Assembly (NCBI GenBank): GCA_024276425.1
Contig: JAJRXF010000173.1
Location: forward strand, 1-37,903
Origin: Actinomycetes bacterium
Lineage (GTDB): Bacteria > Actinomycetota > Acidimicrobiia > Acidimicrobiales > SZUA-35
DNA length: 37,903 nucleotides
Direction of reading: 5' to 3'
The translations under genes and the position numbers were made by a program. Numbering within the stretch: position 1 is the stretch's first letter; each line of letters begins with the position of its first letter. The notes below the pieces were generated by a model. That model was not told the DNA's origin. It worked only from the letters and a program-made list of their open reading frames with translations, and did no database searches. Shown one piece after another: positions 31,864-37,903 of this stretch.

Positions 31864-32916
31864 ATGTCGAAACCCGAGCAAACCAACCAGAGGCTCCAGG
31901 CTCCCCCAAATCAAGTTCCCACAGACATTGTTCCCACAGACATTGTTCCCACCATTGACCTCTCCGACTCGCCCGCAAAGGTTGGGGCCGAATTCGACAC
32001 CGCCTACTCTGAAGTCGGATTTTGCCAAGTCGTCTCGCACAACCTCGACCCTCAGATTGAGCAGACGGCCCATCAGATGGCCATCGAGTTCTTTGCCCTC
32101 CCCGAGACACAAAAACGTGCCCTGACCATACGTCATGGCGAAGCCTATGGATATGGACCATTCCAAGCAGAGCGTCTCGCTGCCAGCCTCGGGACAACCA
32201 CACCCCCCGACCTAAAGGAGACGTTTTCCATCGGTCCTCGCCAACGGCCAACTGGTGGTACGGCCGGAGAAGCCGCCGACTTCGTATATTCCCCAAACCG
32301 CTGGCCCGCCGCTTTACCAGAACTGCAAGTGGCCCTCGAGGCCCACTATGACCAACTCGCTGAACTCGTCGGTCGGATAATGTCAGCCATGGCCGTCGGC
32401 CTAGGTCTCGAGTCCAACTACTTTGACCCCTACATTGATAAACACACCTCCGCCCTCCGGGCGCTCCACTACCCAGCACTCGCGAGTTCGGTGGATCAAT
32501 CCTGGCAACGTGGCCAACTTCGAGCGGGAGCCCACGCCGACTACGGCACTATTACTCTCCTGCACCAAGACAAGGCTCCTGGCGGCCTCGAGGTGCTTGG
32601 GATGGACGGCCAGTGGCATCCAGTAACCCCGATACCCGGGGCCTACGTTGTCAATGTTGGCGACACCCTGGCCCGGTGGACCAATGATCGGTGGCGAAGC
32701 ACCATCCACCGGGTAGTGCTGCCACCCACTCAACAAGGCAACGAAGACCTGACCAACGAGCGCTTCTCCATGGCCTTCTTCCACAACGCGAACTGGGACG
32801 CCAGGATTGCGTGCCTACCGACGTGCCTCCCCCGTGGGTCAAGTCCCACCTACGAGCCAATCACGGCCGGCCAACACCTGATGGAGAAGTTTCGCAGTAC
32901 CCAAGATTATGGCTAG
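31864..32916 (+). CDS. 2-oxoglutarate/Fe(II)-dependent dioxygenase, isopenicillin-N-synthase-like
   Basis: A 350-residue cytosolic dioxygenase. The N-terminal DIOX_N part includes VPTIDLSDSPAKVG and FDTAYSEVGFCQVVSHNLDP. The iron-binding triad is visible as H and D in RAGAHADYGTITLLHQD and H in RWRSTIHRVVLPP, followed by NERFSMAFFHNANWDARI with the conserved R-x-S for 2-oxoglutarate. The start of the gene carries 15-bp tandem repeats (31915-31944 plus a partial copy) that encode VPTDIVPTDIVPTID. TAGGAT lies 8 bases before the ATG, so the mRNA may be near-leaderless. Substrate unknown. It converges on the nitroreductase gene, sharing a CTAG at the stop codons. Confidence 0.9.
   Translation: MSKPEQTNQRLQAPPNQVPTDIVPTDIVPTIDLSDSPAKVGAEFDTAYSEVGFCQVVSHNLDPQIEQTAHQMAIEFFALPETQKRALTIRHGEAYGYGPFQAERLAASLGTTTPPDLKETFSIGPRQRPTGGTAGEAADFVYSPNRWPAALPELQVALEAHYDQLAELVGRIMSAMAVGLGLESNYFDPYIDKHTSALRALHYPALASSVDQSWQRGQLRAGAHADYGTITLLHQDKAPGGLEVLGMDGQWHPVTPIPGAYVVNVGDTLARWTNDRWRSTIHRVVLPPTQQGNEDLTNERFSMAFFHNANWDARIACLPTCLPRGSSPTYEPITAGQHLMEKFRSTQDYG
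31915..31944 (+). repeat. Tandem 15-bp repeats at the start of the dioxygenase gene
   Basis: GTTCCCACAGACATT occurs at 31915-31929 and 31930-31944, followed by a partial copy. The repeats keep frame and insert VPTDI units just before the conserved N-terminal strand. Confidence 0.85.
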
Positions 32917-33485
32917 GGCTCCGGAGGCCAGTTCGACACAATGTCGACCACTGATGCTCGCCGACGTTCCTCCGGAGCCGACTCGGTCGAACCAATATGG
33001 ATCCAGCCAATGGTTTTGACCCCCTCTGGGTGTCCAAGTGCCGCTCGAATCGTGTCATCGGTGGTCGGCCACTGGGTGAGCCATTGGCCAACATAACCCA
33101 AGGCGTGGGTTGCCATCAGCAGATTCTGACAAACCGCTCCCCCGGAGAGAACCTGTTCAGACACTGGAATTCGATGATCCCGCTCCAACCGGTCGGTGAC
33201 AATGAGCAGCAGTGGGCTCCGAGAAGGCCGCAGGCGCTCAAGTTCAACCTCGGTCTCACCGAGCGAAGGGTCGCGTTGCTTGGCAACCGAGGCGCACAAC
33301 TCACCAAGCATCTCCTGGCCCGCTTTCTCCACCACCTGAATTCTCCACGGAGCAAGCTTGCCATGGTCCGGAACTCGGATACCTGCAGTCAGAATCTGCT
33401 CAAGTTCGCTCTCACTCGGACCAGGCTCGACCATTGCCTTAACCGAACACGACCGTCGAGACAACAAAAGATCTATGGCTTCCAT
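32913..33485 (-). CDS. Nitroreductase family protein (YdjA-like)
   Basis: A 190-residue flavin-binding protein. MEAIDLLLSRRSCSV at the start, VPDHGKLAPWRIQVVEKAG, SPLLLIVTDRLERDH and LSGGAVCQNLLMATHALGYVGQWLTQWP are the typical order of the small YdjA-like nitroreductases, which bind FMN as dimers and use NAD(P)H to reduce nitro or quinone compounds. The start ATG at 33485 is only 14 bases from the 25-bp repeat array that fills the space up to the SulP stop, and no clear Shine-Dalgarno site is present. It is likely downstream of SulP on the same strand. The stop codon overlaps that of the dioxygenase gene. Confidence 0.88.
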   Translation of the reverse strand: MEAIDLLLSRRSCSVKAMVEPGPSESELEQILTAGIRVPDHGKLAPWRIQVVEKAGQEMLGELCASVAKQRDPSLGETEVELERLRPSRSPLLLIVTDRLERDHRIPVSEQVLSGGAVCQNLLMATHALGYVGQWLTQWPTTDDTIRAALGHPEGVKTIGWIHIGSTESAPEERRRASVVDIVSNWPPEP

Positions 33486-33499
33486 CCAGCCACGCTAAC

Positions 33500-33599
33500 A
33501 ACAACCTCAGTGACCTACGGCCACAACAACCTCAGTGACCTACGGCCACAACAACCTCAGTGACCTACGGCCACAACAACCTCAGTGACCTACGGCCAC
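33500..33599 (-). repeat. Four tandem 25-bp repeats spanning the SulP stop codon
   Basis: Four identical 25-bp units (33500-33524, 33525-33549, 33550-33574, 33575-33599) begin AACAACCTCAGTGACC on the plus strand. On the minus strand, the last SulP codons (VAVGH and TGA) lie in the unit at 33575-33599 and the other three follow in the intergenic space up to the nitroreductase start. There are no differences visible between units, unlike the other two arrays, so it looks recent. Confidence 0.9.
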
Positions 33600-35111
33600 T
33601 TTGCCCGTCGCTTTGCTATGGAGGCTTTCGGCATGACGATTCAGTCCAACGAGGTGAGCCTCGATGCCCCGCTCGGCGAACTTCGCCACCACCGCATCCA
33701 AGGCAACCACGGCCGAAGTATCCCAAATTCGAGCATTGCTCAGGTCAATCTCAACCCGCTTGACTCGCACAGCGTCATAGTCAAATGAGTGAACCAGATC
33801 ATTAGTCGAGGCAAAGAACAGTTCCCCGGTGACGGCATATAGACGCTCCACGTTGTCTGGGTCCAGCACGCTGGTCACCTTCACCACGTGAGAAACGTGA
33901 CGGACAAAGAAAACCGCTGACAGCAAGACCCCCACACCAACCCCGTAGGCAAGATTGTGAGTCAGAACAACAATGCCAACCGTGGCCAGCATGACCGCTG
34001 TCTCTGGCCTGGGGAGATCACGAACCAGTCTTGGCCTGATACTGGACCAGTTGAAGGTGCCAATCGAAACCATGATCATGACAGCCACCAAGGCCGCCAT
34101 CGGAATCTGAGCAACAAGGTCTCCGAGCACCATGATGAGGACTAGAAGGAACACACCAGATGCCAGGGTGGAGAGTCGTGAGCTACCCCCAGTCCGGTAG
34201 TTAATCATCGACTGGCCGATCATGGCGCAGCCGGCCATCCCCCCAAGGAATCCCGTTGCGATATTGGCGATGCCTTGACCACGAGACTCTCGGTTTTTAT
34301 CCGAATTCGTGTCGGTGAGATCATCAAGAAGCTGAGCGGTTAGAAGCGACTCCAACAAGCCGACCAGAGCCAACGTGATCGAGAAGGGAAGAATGATGCG
34401 CAAGGTCTCAATGGTGAAGGGAATCTCAGGAAGGCTCACAAACGGCAGTGTCGATGGCAACTCGCCCATGTCCCCAACCGTTGGCAGATCGATGCCAAAG
34501 TAGGCCGTTGCCAGACCAAGAGTCACGATAGCAACCAGGGGTGAGGGCACCGCTTTGGTGAGACGTGGCAGCCCATAAATAATGCCAAGCCCCAGGCCGA
34601 TAAAGATCAGATTCATGGTGAGAACGCCAGGTGCCTGCTCTCCATCAGACAGCAGAATGTGGGGAACTTGAGCCATGAAGATCAGGATCGCCAGAGCATT
34701 AACGAAGCCGACCATTACCGTCCGGGGAATGAACCTCATCAAGCTGCCAACTCCCAGGTAGCCGAATCCGATTTGAAACAGTCCGGCCAATACGGTGGCC
34801 GCGAATAGATAAGCAACACCATATTCCGCCACCAGCGGAACGATGACCAGAGCCATAGCCCCGGTTGCGGCCGAGATCATGCCCGATCGGCCCCCAGAGA
34901 ACGAAATGATGATGGAGATCGAGAACGATGCGTACAACCCGACCTTAGGGTCAACCCCGGCGATGATCGAGAACGAGATTGCCTCAGGAATAAGGGCCAG
35001 GGCCACGACCAGCCCCGCAAGAAGGTCTGCCTTGGGGTTCGTGAACCACTCACCGTTGCGAAACGGAGGCCGACAGCGCGGCCGGTCAACGCTGAGAGAA
35101 TTTTGAGACAT
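33582..35111 (-). CDS. SulP family anion transporter with STAS domain
   Basis: A 509-residue membrane transporter. The start of the transport domain is [35 protein letters not shown], the signature of SLC26/SulP proteins, followed by [23 protein letters not shown]. About twelve further membrane segments run to residue 400. The C-terminal STAS domain (about 410-500) has [52 protein letters not shown], ending early. SulP proteins move sulfate, bicarbonate, chloride or similar anions; there is no clue to which. AAGGG seven bases upstream of the ATG supports the start. Its last codons lie in a tandem repeat array. Confidence 0.92.
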   Translation of the reverse strand: MSQNSLSVDRPRCRPPFRNGEWFTNPKADLLAGLVVALALIPEAISFSIIAGVDPKVGLYASFSISIIISFSGGRSGMISAATGAMALVIVPLVAEYGVAYLFAATVLAGLFQIGFGYLGVGSLMRFIPRTVMVGFVNALAILIFMAQVPHILLSDGEQAPGVLTMNLIFIGLGLGIIYGLPRLTKAVPSPLVAIVTLGLATAYFGIDLPTVGDMGELPSTLPFVSLPEIPFTIETLRIILPFSITLALVGLLESLLTAQLLDDLTDTNSDKNRESRGQGIANIATGFLGGMAGCAMIGQSMINYRTGGSSRLSTLASGVFLLVLIMVLGDLVAQIPMAALVAVMIMVSIGTFNWSSIRPRLVRDLPRPETAVMLATVGIVVLTHNLAYGVGVGVLLSAVFFVRHVSHVVKVTSVLDPDNVERLYAVTGELFFASTNDLVHSFDYDAVRVKRVEIDLSNARIWDTSAVVALDAVVAKFAERGIEAHLVGLNRHAESLHSKATGKVAVGH

Positions 35112-35418
35112 GCACTACCCTTGTTCTAGCCCCGAATGGATCGAAGCTCTGTTTTGGCCCGATGTGGGCCGAATCGGATCTTGGGGTCGGATCTTGCGCT
35201 GAGAGGCAGTTGCTCCGGGACATCCAGATCACAGCAAAGCTGCTGATGCTAGAGGACCTACAGCCAGCTACCTCTGTTCAATCGGTCACACCGACCGGGC
35301 GATGAGGAGTTCGCTTGCCGCCCCATGACTGGTCAAGATGGGGGCGCCTGATCTCATGGGCTTGAAAGAGGCCGCACAGGAACTACCAATAGAACGAACC
35401 GGTCTTACTGAGTCGGAC
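35112..35418. other. Intergenic region upstream of SulP
   Basis: A 307-bp gap between the SMI1/KNR4-like stop and the SulP start, both on the minus strand. It holds an inverted repeat GGCCC (35156-35160) / GGGCC (35166-35170) and a 10-bp direct repeat TCGGATCTTG (35174-35183, 35187-35196). These may be regulatory for SulP but no clear promoter was recognised, and no credible gene is seen. Confidence 0.4.
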
Positions 35419-36090
35419 TTACCGGGCAGGCGAAGTCCGACCATTGGCAAGCTGCCAATGTCGTGGCCACGTCGCTGGCTGGTCCATGTCAACGCGACGC
35501 TCCTGCGGTGAGGCCACAATCTGACGGCTAAATTCCTCGGCCAGGAGAGCCAAGATTCTAAGATCAATCCACTCGTGGTATGGATCAAATGGACTAGCAC
35601 CGGTGCGAACATATGCCTCGGAAACAAGATCAAGCATGTCAACAATGCCAACACCCAGCAGTCTCAAAACCTGGTAGTGCGGCTCAGCCAGATACAACCG
35701 TGTTCCAGGATGATCGTCACACGCCAACTCGATATACAGCGTGTGATCACCCATTGAGCAGACCAAGAACAAGATGTTTGGCAGGGACGACGCTTCCCAC
35801 TCTGACAAGGTCCGCTCCATCGTCGGTAATCCATCACCAACGAATAGACCAAAGGTCGAGGGATTCCACTTGATCCAAAAGTCACGAAGATCGATTGGGA
35901 CCCGCAAGTCACCCGGCAAAAGTTCGTCAACCTCGTCCAAGAGCGCCGCGATATGTCTCGGTTGGCGATTCCGTCGAGGACGAGCCCCGAACAGTCCAAC
36001 CGAGTTGGCATATCGCTCAACTGCCTCATCGACCAGGATCATGCACCATGCATCGACAAGATCAGAGATGACCTTGAGAACCGCCCGCAT
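35419..36090 (-). CDS. SMI1/KNR4-like (SUKH) family protein
   Basis: A 223-residue soluble protein. The central part is SUKH-like: DLRDFWIKWNPSTFGLFVGDGLPTMERTLSEWEASSLPNILFLVC, then MGDHTLYIELACDDHPGTRLYLAEP, resembling the LxxF/W-x-N-G and W...I beta-strand pattern of the SMI1/KNR4 fold. HYQVLRLLGVGIVDMLDLVSEAY and the last region end the protein. These proteins are often immunity proteins for polymorphic toxins, but here no toxin or RHS/CDI gene is seen next to it. Assignment is by pattern only and is moderate. TAGAGT lies 5 bases before the ATG, so near-leaderless translation is possible. Confidence 0.5.
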   Translation of the reverse strand: MRAVLKVISDLVDAWCMILVDEAVERYANSVGLFGARPRRNRQPRHIAALLDEVDELLPGDLRVPIDLRDFWIKWNPSTFGLFVGDGLPTMERTLSEWEASSLPNILFLVCSMGDHTLYIELACDDHPGTRLYLAEPHYQVLRLLGVGIVDMLDLVSEAYVRTGASPFDPYHEWIDLRILALLAEEFSRQIVASPQERRVDMDQPATWPRHWQLANGRTSPAR

Positions 36091-36142
36091 GCAGAACTCT
36101 ACTCGTGCGCGGTTGGCTCTCGATTGTTAGTATTGAGCCGCT

Positions 36143-36496
36143 TCAACCAGTGACAACCATCGTACCCGTCATGCTCGGATGGATCGAGCAAAAGAAGGGG
36201 TAGGACCCAGCTTCGGTGGGAGCAACAAAGGTTGAGGTTCCGGCTTTGGCATCGAGAACCTCGGTATCGAAAAGCCCGTCGGCTGAGGTAAGGGTGTGCT
36301 GTGCACCATCGATGTTGTTCACCGTCACCATCTCTCCGGTCGAGAACGTCAGGTTTCCGCCATAGGCAAACTGATCGATAACAATCGGGGCCGCGTCCCC
36401 AGCGTCGGCCTCTCCAGCCGGTCGCGTTAGCGCGACACTAACAGCAATGGCGAGAACTACGCCGATACCAACGGCTACTGCGATGCGCTTGTTCAT
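36143..36496 (-). CDS. Small cupredoxin (plastocyanin-like)
   Basis: A 117-residue exported blue-copper-type protein. The ATG at 36496 has GAGAGGG about 8 bases upstream. An N-terminal hydrophobic segment, IAVAVGIGVVLAIAVSVALT, is a membrane anchor or signal peptide. The beta-sandwich carries IDQFAYGG and the type 1 copper ligands H in GAQHTLTS, and C, H and M in FFCSIHPSMTG. It would act as an extracytoplasmic electron carrier or copper-binding protein. In-frame upstream ATG at 36568 would add a 24-residue unrelated tail. It is divergent from the molybdenum hydroxylase genes and 52 bases from the SMI1-like start. Confidence 0.88.
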   Translation of the reverse strand: MNKRIAVAVGIGVVLAIAVSVALTRPAGEADAGDAAPIVIDQFAYGGNLTFSTGEMVTVNNIDGAQHTLTSADGLFDTEVLDAKAGTSTFVAPTEAGSYPFFCSIHPSMTGTMVVTG

Positions 36497-36638
36497 GACC
36501 AATTCCCTCTCGGGGCACAATAGTCTGGTTTGGCATCGACCTTCAATGACAACCGGGAGTTTCGCCACCGCCTTTTACCCACCACCCGAATCTCGCGCGA
36601 GCGTGACCAGGCGCTCAGAGTATGAAAAGGTCTTGAGG

Positions 36639-37529
36639 ATGAAGAATCCGCCTTTCGCTTTCCACCAACCCGAGACTCTCACCGAAGCCCTTTCGCTTCT
36701 TCACGATCTCGGTGAGGGGGCCCAAGTCCTCTCTGGTGGTCAAAGCCTTCTTCCGGTGATGGCCTTGCGGCTCGCCCACCCCGAACACCTCATCGACGTT
36801 GGTCAGATCACTGGCCTCGACTCCATCGACACCGCTAGCAGTGGCCCCAACGGTGGTGTTGTTTCGATTGGAGCACGAGTAACCCACAGCCAGGCCGAAC
36901 AGTCAGCCGTTGTGGCCCAGCATCTGCCATTGGTATCCCAGGCAATTCCTTACATTGGTCATCGTGCAATCCGCAACCGCGGGACCATTTGTGGAAGCCT
37001 GGCTCATGCCGACCCCGCAGCCGAACTCCCAGCGGTGGCCCTGGCTCTGGGAGCTGAGGTTGCGGCCTCCTCGGTTGACGGGGTGCGAGTTATCCAAGCC
37101 AAGGATCTATTCACCGGTTTCTTGTCGACAAGTCTGAGAACCAACGAGTTAATTACAGCTGTCCGCTTCCCCCACTTTCCACCGCGAGCAGCCGCCTCGG
37201 TTAAAGAGCTAAGTCGACGCCACGGCGACTACGCCATGGTCGGATTGGCCTGTGCCATCGCCCTCGAAGAAGACGGCTTAGTCCGTGATGTAGCCCTATC
37301 GTTCCTTGGCACCGCTTCGACGCCCATCCGCGCCACCGAAGCTGAGGAACTCATGATTGGTGTCGCTCCAACACCCGAACTCATCGAAGAAGTAGCCACC
37401 ATGGTGACGGCCGAACTTGATCCACCGAGTGACAATCACGCGTCGAGTGCCTACCGGCGCCACGGCGCCGGAGTCCTTACTCGTCGGGCCCTTAACCACT
37501 GCCTCGAGCAGATAGAGGTTGCCGCATGA
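36639..37529 (+). CDS. FAD-binding medium subunit of a molybdenum hydroxylase (CoxM/XdhB type)
   Basis: A 296-residue flavin subunit of the xanthine/CO dehydrogenase family. The start MKNPPFAFHQPETLTEALSLL is typical of CoxM. GAQVLSGGQSLLPVMALRLAHPEHLIDVGQI is the FAD-binding motif (the family AGGQSLxPxM), IRNRGTICGSLAHADPAAELPAVALAL is the second motif, and the C-terminal CO_deh_flav_C domain follows from about residue 180. The ATG at 36639 has AAAAGG eight bases upstream; earlier in-frame ATGs at 36447 belong to the divergent cupredoxin region. The small subunit follows with an ATGA overlap. Confidence 0.92.
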   Translation: MKNPPFAFHQPETLTEALSLLHDLGEGAQVLSGGQSLLPVMALRLAHPEHLIDVGQITGLDSIDTASSGPNGGVVSIGARVTHSQAEQSAVVAQHLPLVSQAIPYIGHRAIRNRGTICGSLAHADPAAELPAVALALGAEVAASSVDGVRVIQAKDLFTGFLSTSLRTNELITAVRFPHFPPRAAASVKELSRRHGDYAMVGLACAIALEEDGLVRDVALSFLGTASTPIRATEAEELMIGVAPTPELIEEVATMVTAELDPPSDNHASSAYRRHGAGVLTRRALNHCLEQIEVAA

Positions 37530-37903
37530 CCCTTTCGAGCGAAAGTCAGACCATGGTTGACCTCACCTTGACGGTAAACGGAACGGTCCACAACGCCTCG
37601 GTAGAGGTTCGTCAATCGTTGTCTGACTTCATACGGGAGGACCTTGGTCTGACGGGGACTCATCTGGGCTGCGAACACGGGGTCTGTGGCGCGTGCACCA
37701 TCTTGTTGGATGGGGAGGCCACTCGTTCCTGCCTTCTGTTGGCGGTCCAAGCCAATGGGACAGAAATCACCACCATCGAGGGGCTAGCAGGACCCGACGG
37801 GCAGCTTCATCCCATTCAGCAGGCCTTCCACGAATCACATGGTTTCCAATGCGCATTTTGCGCCCCGGGCTTCATCATGACAACCATGGCTCTCCTGGAT
37901 CAC
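37526..37903 (+). CDS. 2Fe-2S small subunit of a molybdenum hydroxylase (CoxS/XdhC type), partial at window end
   Basis: The first 126 residues are within the window, starting at the ATG that overlaps the CoxM stop as ATGA. Plant-type 2Fe-2S cysteines are present in GCEHGVCGACTILLDG with RSC further along; the second cluster begins at FQCAFCAPGF, where CxxC is followed by the helix of the C-terminal domain. These subunits pass electrons from the molybdenum site to the flavin. The order M-S is typical of CoxM-CoxS-CoxL operons, and a large molybdenum subunit would be expected beyond the window edge. Confidence 0.93.
   Translation, partial: MTLSSESQTMVDLTLTVNGTVHNASVEVRQSLSDFIREDLGLTGTHLGCEHGVCGACTILLDGEATRSCLLLAVQANGTEITTIEGLAGPDGQLHPIQQAFHESHGFQCAFCAPGFIMTTMALLDH

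Noticed and set aside
33500-33599. CRISPR-like array
   Set aside because: The 25-bp units are directly adjacent with no spacers and there are no cas genes, so it is a plain tandem repeat.
35156-35170. GGCCC/GGGCC hairpin as a terminator
   Set aside because: Only 5 bp of stem, no T run in the right direction, and placed in the SulP upstream region; kept only as a note in the intergenic entry.
35286-35654. 122-codon minus-strand open frame upstream of SulP
   Set aside because: Mostly overlaps the 3' end of the SMI1/KNR4-like gene in another frame and its translation has no recognisable features.

Overview
The window looks like chromosomal DNA of a high-GC actinobacterium, most likely a member of Acidimicrobiia or a similar aquatic/marine lineage. 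This rests on protein flavour (DUF389, DUF6159, DUF2510-RDD, a PI-PLC-X membrane fusion, non-Pyl MttB with GcvT/FAD dehydrogenase), frequent GTG starts, and several start codons that follow a -10-like hexamer directly with no Shine-Dalgarno site. No rRNA, tRNA, integrase, transposase or CRISPR array is visible, so taxonomy is inference. Both window edges cut genes.

Layout. 1-284: 5' end of a minus-strand DUF389 membrane protein. 673-3262: an overlapping response regulator - histidine kinase - response regulator triplet. 3263-3351: a compact regulatory region with two 21-bp-spaced palindromic repeats and a promoter ending at the next start codon. 3352-10495: a three-gene biosynthetic operon made of an EctB-like diaminobutyrate aminotransferase, a 1403-aa single-module membrane NRPS with the architecture of poly-lysine synthetase (A-T-six TM-three hexapeptide-like domains), and a Tat-type multicopper oxidase lipoprotein. 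This is the most striking content: it predicts a cationic homopolyamino acid (poly-diaminobutyrate is the best guess), probably switched on by the adjacent two-component system.

10548-16595: DUF2853, DUF6159, a large membrane-anchored PI-PLC-like protein, an FAD amine oxidoreductase and its divergent LysR regulator. 16592-20681: a minus-strand unit with a short leader ORF, an MttB-family methyltransferase and a dimethylglycine/sarcosine dehydrogenase-like protein, probably for quaternary-amine or glycine-betaine demethylation. 20834-24742: DUF2752, RDD, SDR, luciferase-like monooxygenase and a rhomboid-like protein lacking the protease motifs. 24855-27447: a DrrAB-type ABC exporter with two permeases. 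27507-30902: a minus-strand unit of secreted two-repeat FN3-like protein, ECF sigma factor, anti-sigma-like FN3 membrane protein and alpha/beta hydrolase. 31043-36496: fatty acid hydroxylase, 2OG-Fe(II) oxygenase, nitroreductase, SulP/STAS transporter, SMI1/KNR4-like protein and a small cupredoxin. 36639-37903: the first two subunits of a CO/xanthine-dehydrogenase-type molybdenum hydroxylase.

A recurring oddity is short tandem repeats (15-25 bp units). Three arrays begin inside the last codons of a gene, copy its stop codon, and run on into the intergenic space (27438-27501, 31009-31055, 33500-33599). Two convergent gene pairs also end in one shared CTAG palindrome.
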